Source: Epiperipatus broadwayi (Eukaryota > Onychophora > Udeonychophora > Euonychophora > Peripatidae). From it: 64,000 bases of DNA. Positions 63,231 to 64,000 of the stretch are shown in pieces; position 1 is the stretch's first letter, and every line of letters begins with the position of its first letter. The stretch lies in assembly GCA_028023455.1 (NCBI GenBank), contig JAQFVV010012987.1, forward strand, positions 62,001-126,000, given 5' to 3'. The translations under genes were made by a program, and so were the position numbers. The notes under the pieces were generated by a model. That model did no database searches, was not told the DNA's origin, and was given only the letters and a program-made list of their open reading frames with translations.

Positions 63231-64000
63231 CAAAATAAGTAACCACACCACTCAGGATTGAGATATATCACATAGATTATGATTAAGGTATGATGAAAAT
63301 AAATTTTTATATCTCCTTTAAATATATTTAAAATACATAATTTAATGTAATTGCACTCAGGAAAGGAGACTCATCATTTTTTTAATAATGCACATTTTTT
63401 AATAGTCATAGTTTTAAATTAATTCCTTCTAGAATGCATTCTAAACTTTGGTTTTTAGCCATCTTCAAAGCAAAAAATTTCTAGTAAAGATGATTTAAAT
63501 GAATAATATTACAATTACCATTCAAAAAGATAAATTTATATGTGCAATATTTACAAACCTCCAAGTACAAAATGATTCTATGTTAATCTTCTAACTTTTT
63601 CTTCATTTTATGTATTTATAAAAGATTTCAATTTACATAGTAGTCTATGAGAATATAAAAATCAACCAGATTGTAAGCTTTCAGAATATATGAAATTAAA
63701 CAATATGCTCTTATTTGTGACATCAAGGAAGAAGGAATATCCCATTCAGGCAGATGGGTACTAGAGGTGTATTAAAAGTGAATCATTTAACCCACAATGA
63801 GCACAAACCTAATGTAATCACTCTTGTAAATCACATTCCACATAGTTGAAAGTTAAGCTTTTCTGAAATAAAAGTCACCATATTACATTTATTGAACAGA
63901 ACATAAAAGAATCTTCCCCTTGTTATGATAGGGTTAACAACTCATAATGATAGTTTCCAAAGAATCTATCCATTAAGGATATTAAAAGCAGTTTATTCAG
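63231..64000. other. No gene seen
   Basis: Unassigned AT-rich DNA to the window end. Confidence 0.5.

Overview
The window is very AT-rich, eukaryotic and repeat-dense. It looks like intergenic or intronic DNA of an invertebrate animal. No bacterial-style operons, rRNA genes or CRISPR arrays are visible, and no complete host protein gene can be supported. The mix of Penelope-like elements (PLEs), RTE-, Jockey/CR1- and L1/Tx1-type LINEs, a hAT transposon, tRNA-derived SINEs and long (TAA)n tracts fits a metazoan. I cannot fix the phylum from sequence alone. One possible host terminal exon lies at 10422-10588. One decayed, unidentified coding stretch lies at 47222-47608 on the minus strand.

Layout. 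0-10 kb: a PLE-related foldback (620-955), a palindromic PLE with reverse transcriptase and GIY-YIG remnants (2406-4585), a compound microsatellite with a long GAA tract (5032-5443), a 128-bp minisatellite and a PLE endonuclease fragment (7677-8060). 10-25 kb: mostly unassigned AT-rich DNA with two copies of a large foldback repeat (14321-15345, 20190-21180), a SINE and short foldbacks. 25-28 kb: a 5'-truncated Jockey/CR1-type LINE lying between two (TAA)n tracts. 30-33 kb: foldbacks and a hAT element with an 8-bp target duplication, which itself contains a LINE fragment (12-bp duplication) and a near-perfect hairpin. 33.7-37.1 kb: a nearly full-length RTE-type LINE split by a PLE insertion with an exact 14-bp duplication. 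37.7-39 kb: a 1.27-kb PLE palindrome. 42-43 kb: a 5'-truncated RTE copy. 43-57 kb: decayed coding-like tracts, a foldback and an exact 127-bp tandem duplication. 57-64 kb: head-to-head SINEs, a foldback, an RTE scrap, an L1/Tx1-type LINE with a 13-bp duplication and an inverted (TAA)n/(ATT)n tract.

Most notable pattern. Many small palindromes that look like DNA-transposon MITEs behave like PLE insertions. They have inverted arms, a one-sided extension of about 33-43 bp and an exact 13-14 bp target duplication. One such family carries a hammerhead-ribozyme-like motif (core CTGATGA/GAAAC, a 2-bp stem III and a GTC-type cleavage site). Its stems are preserved by compensatory changes between copies at 2109-2152, 17719-17760, 40528-40568 and 44901-44942.
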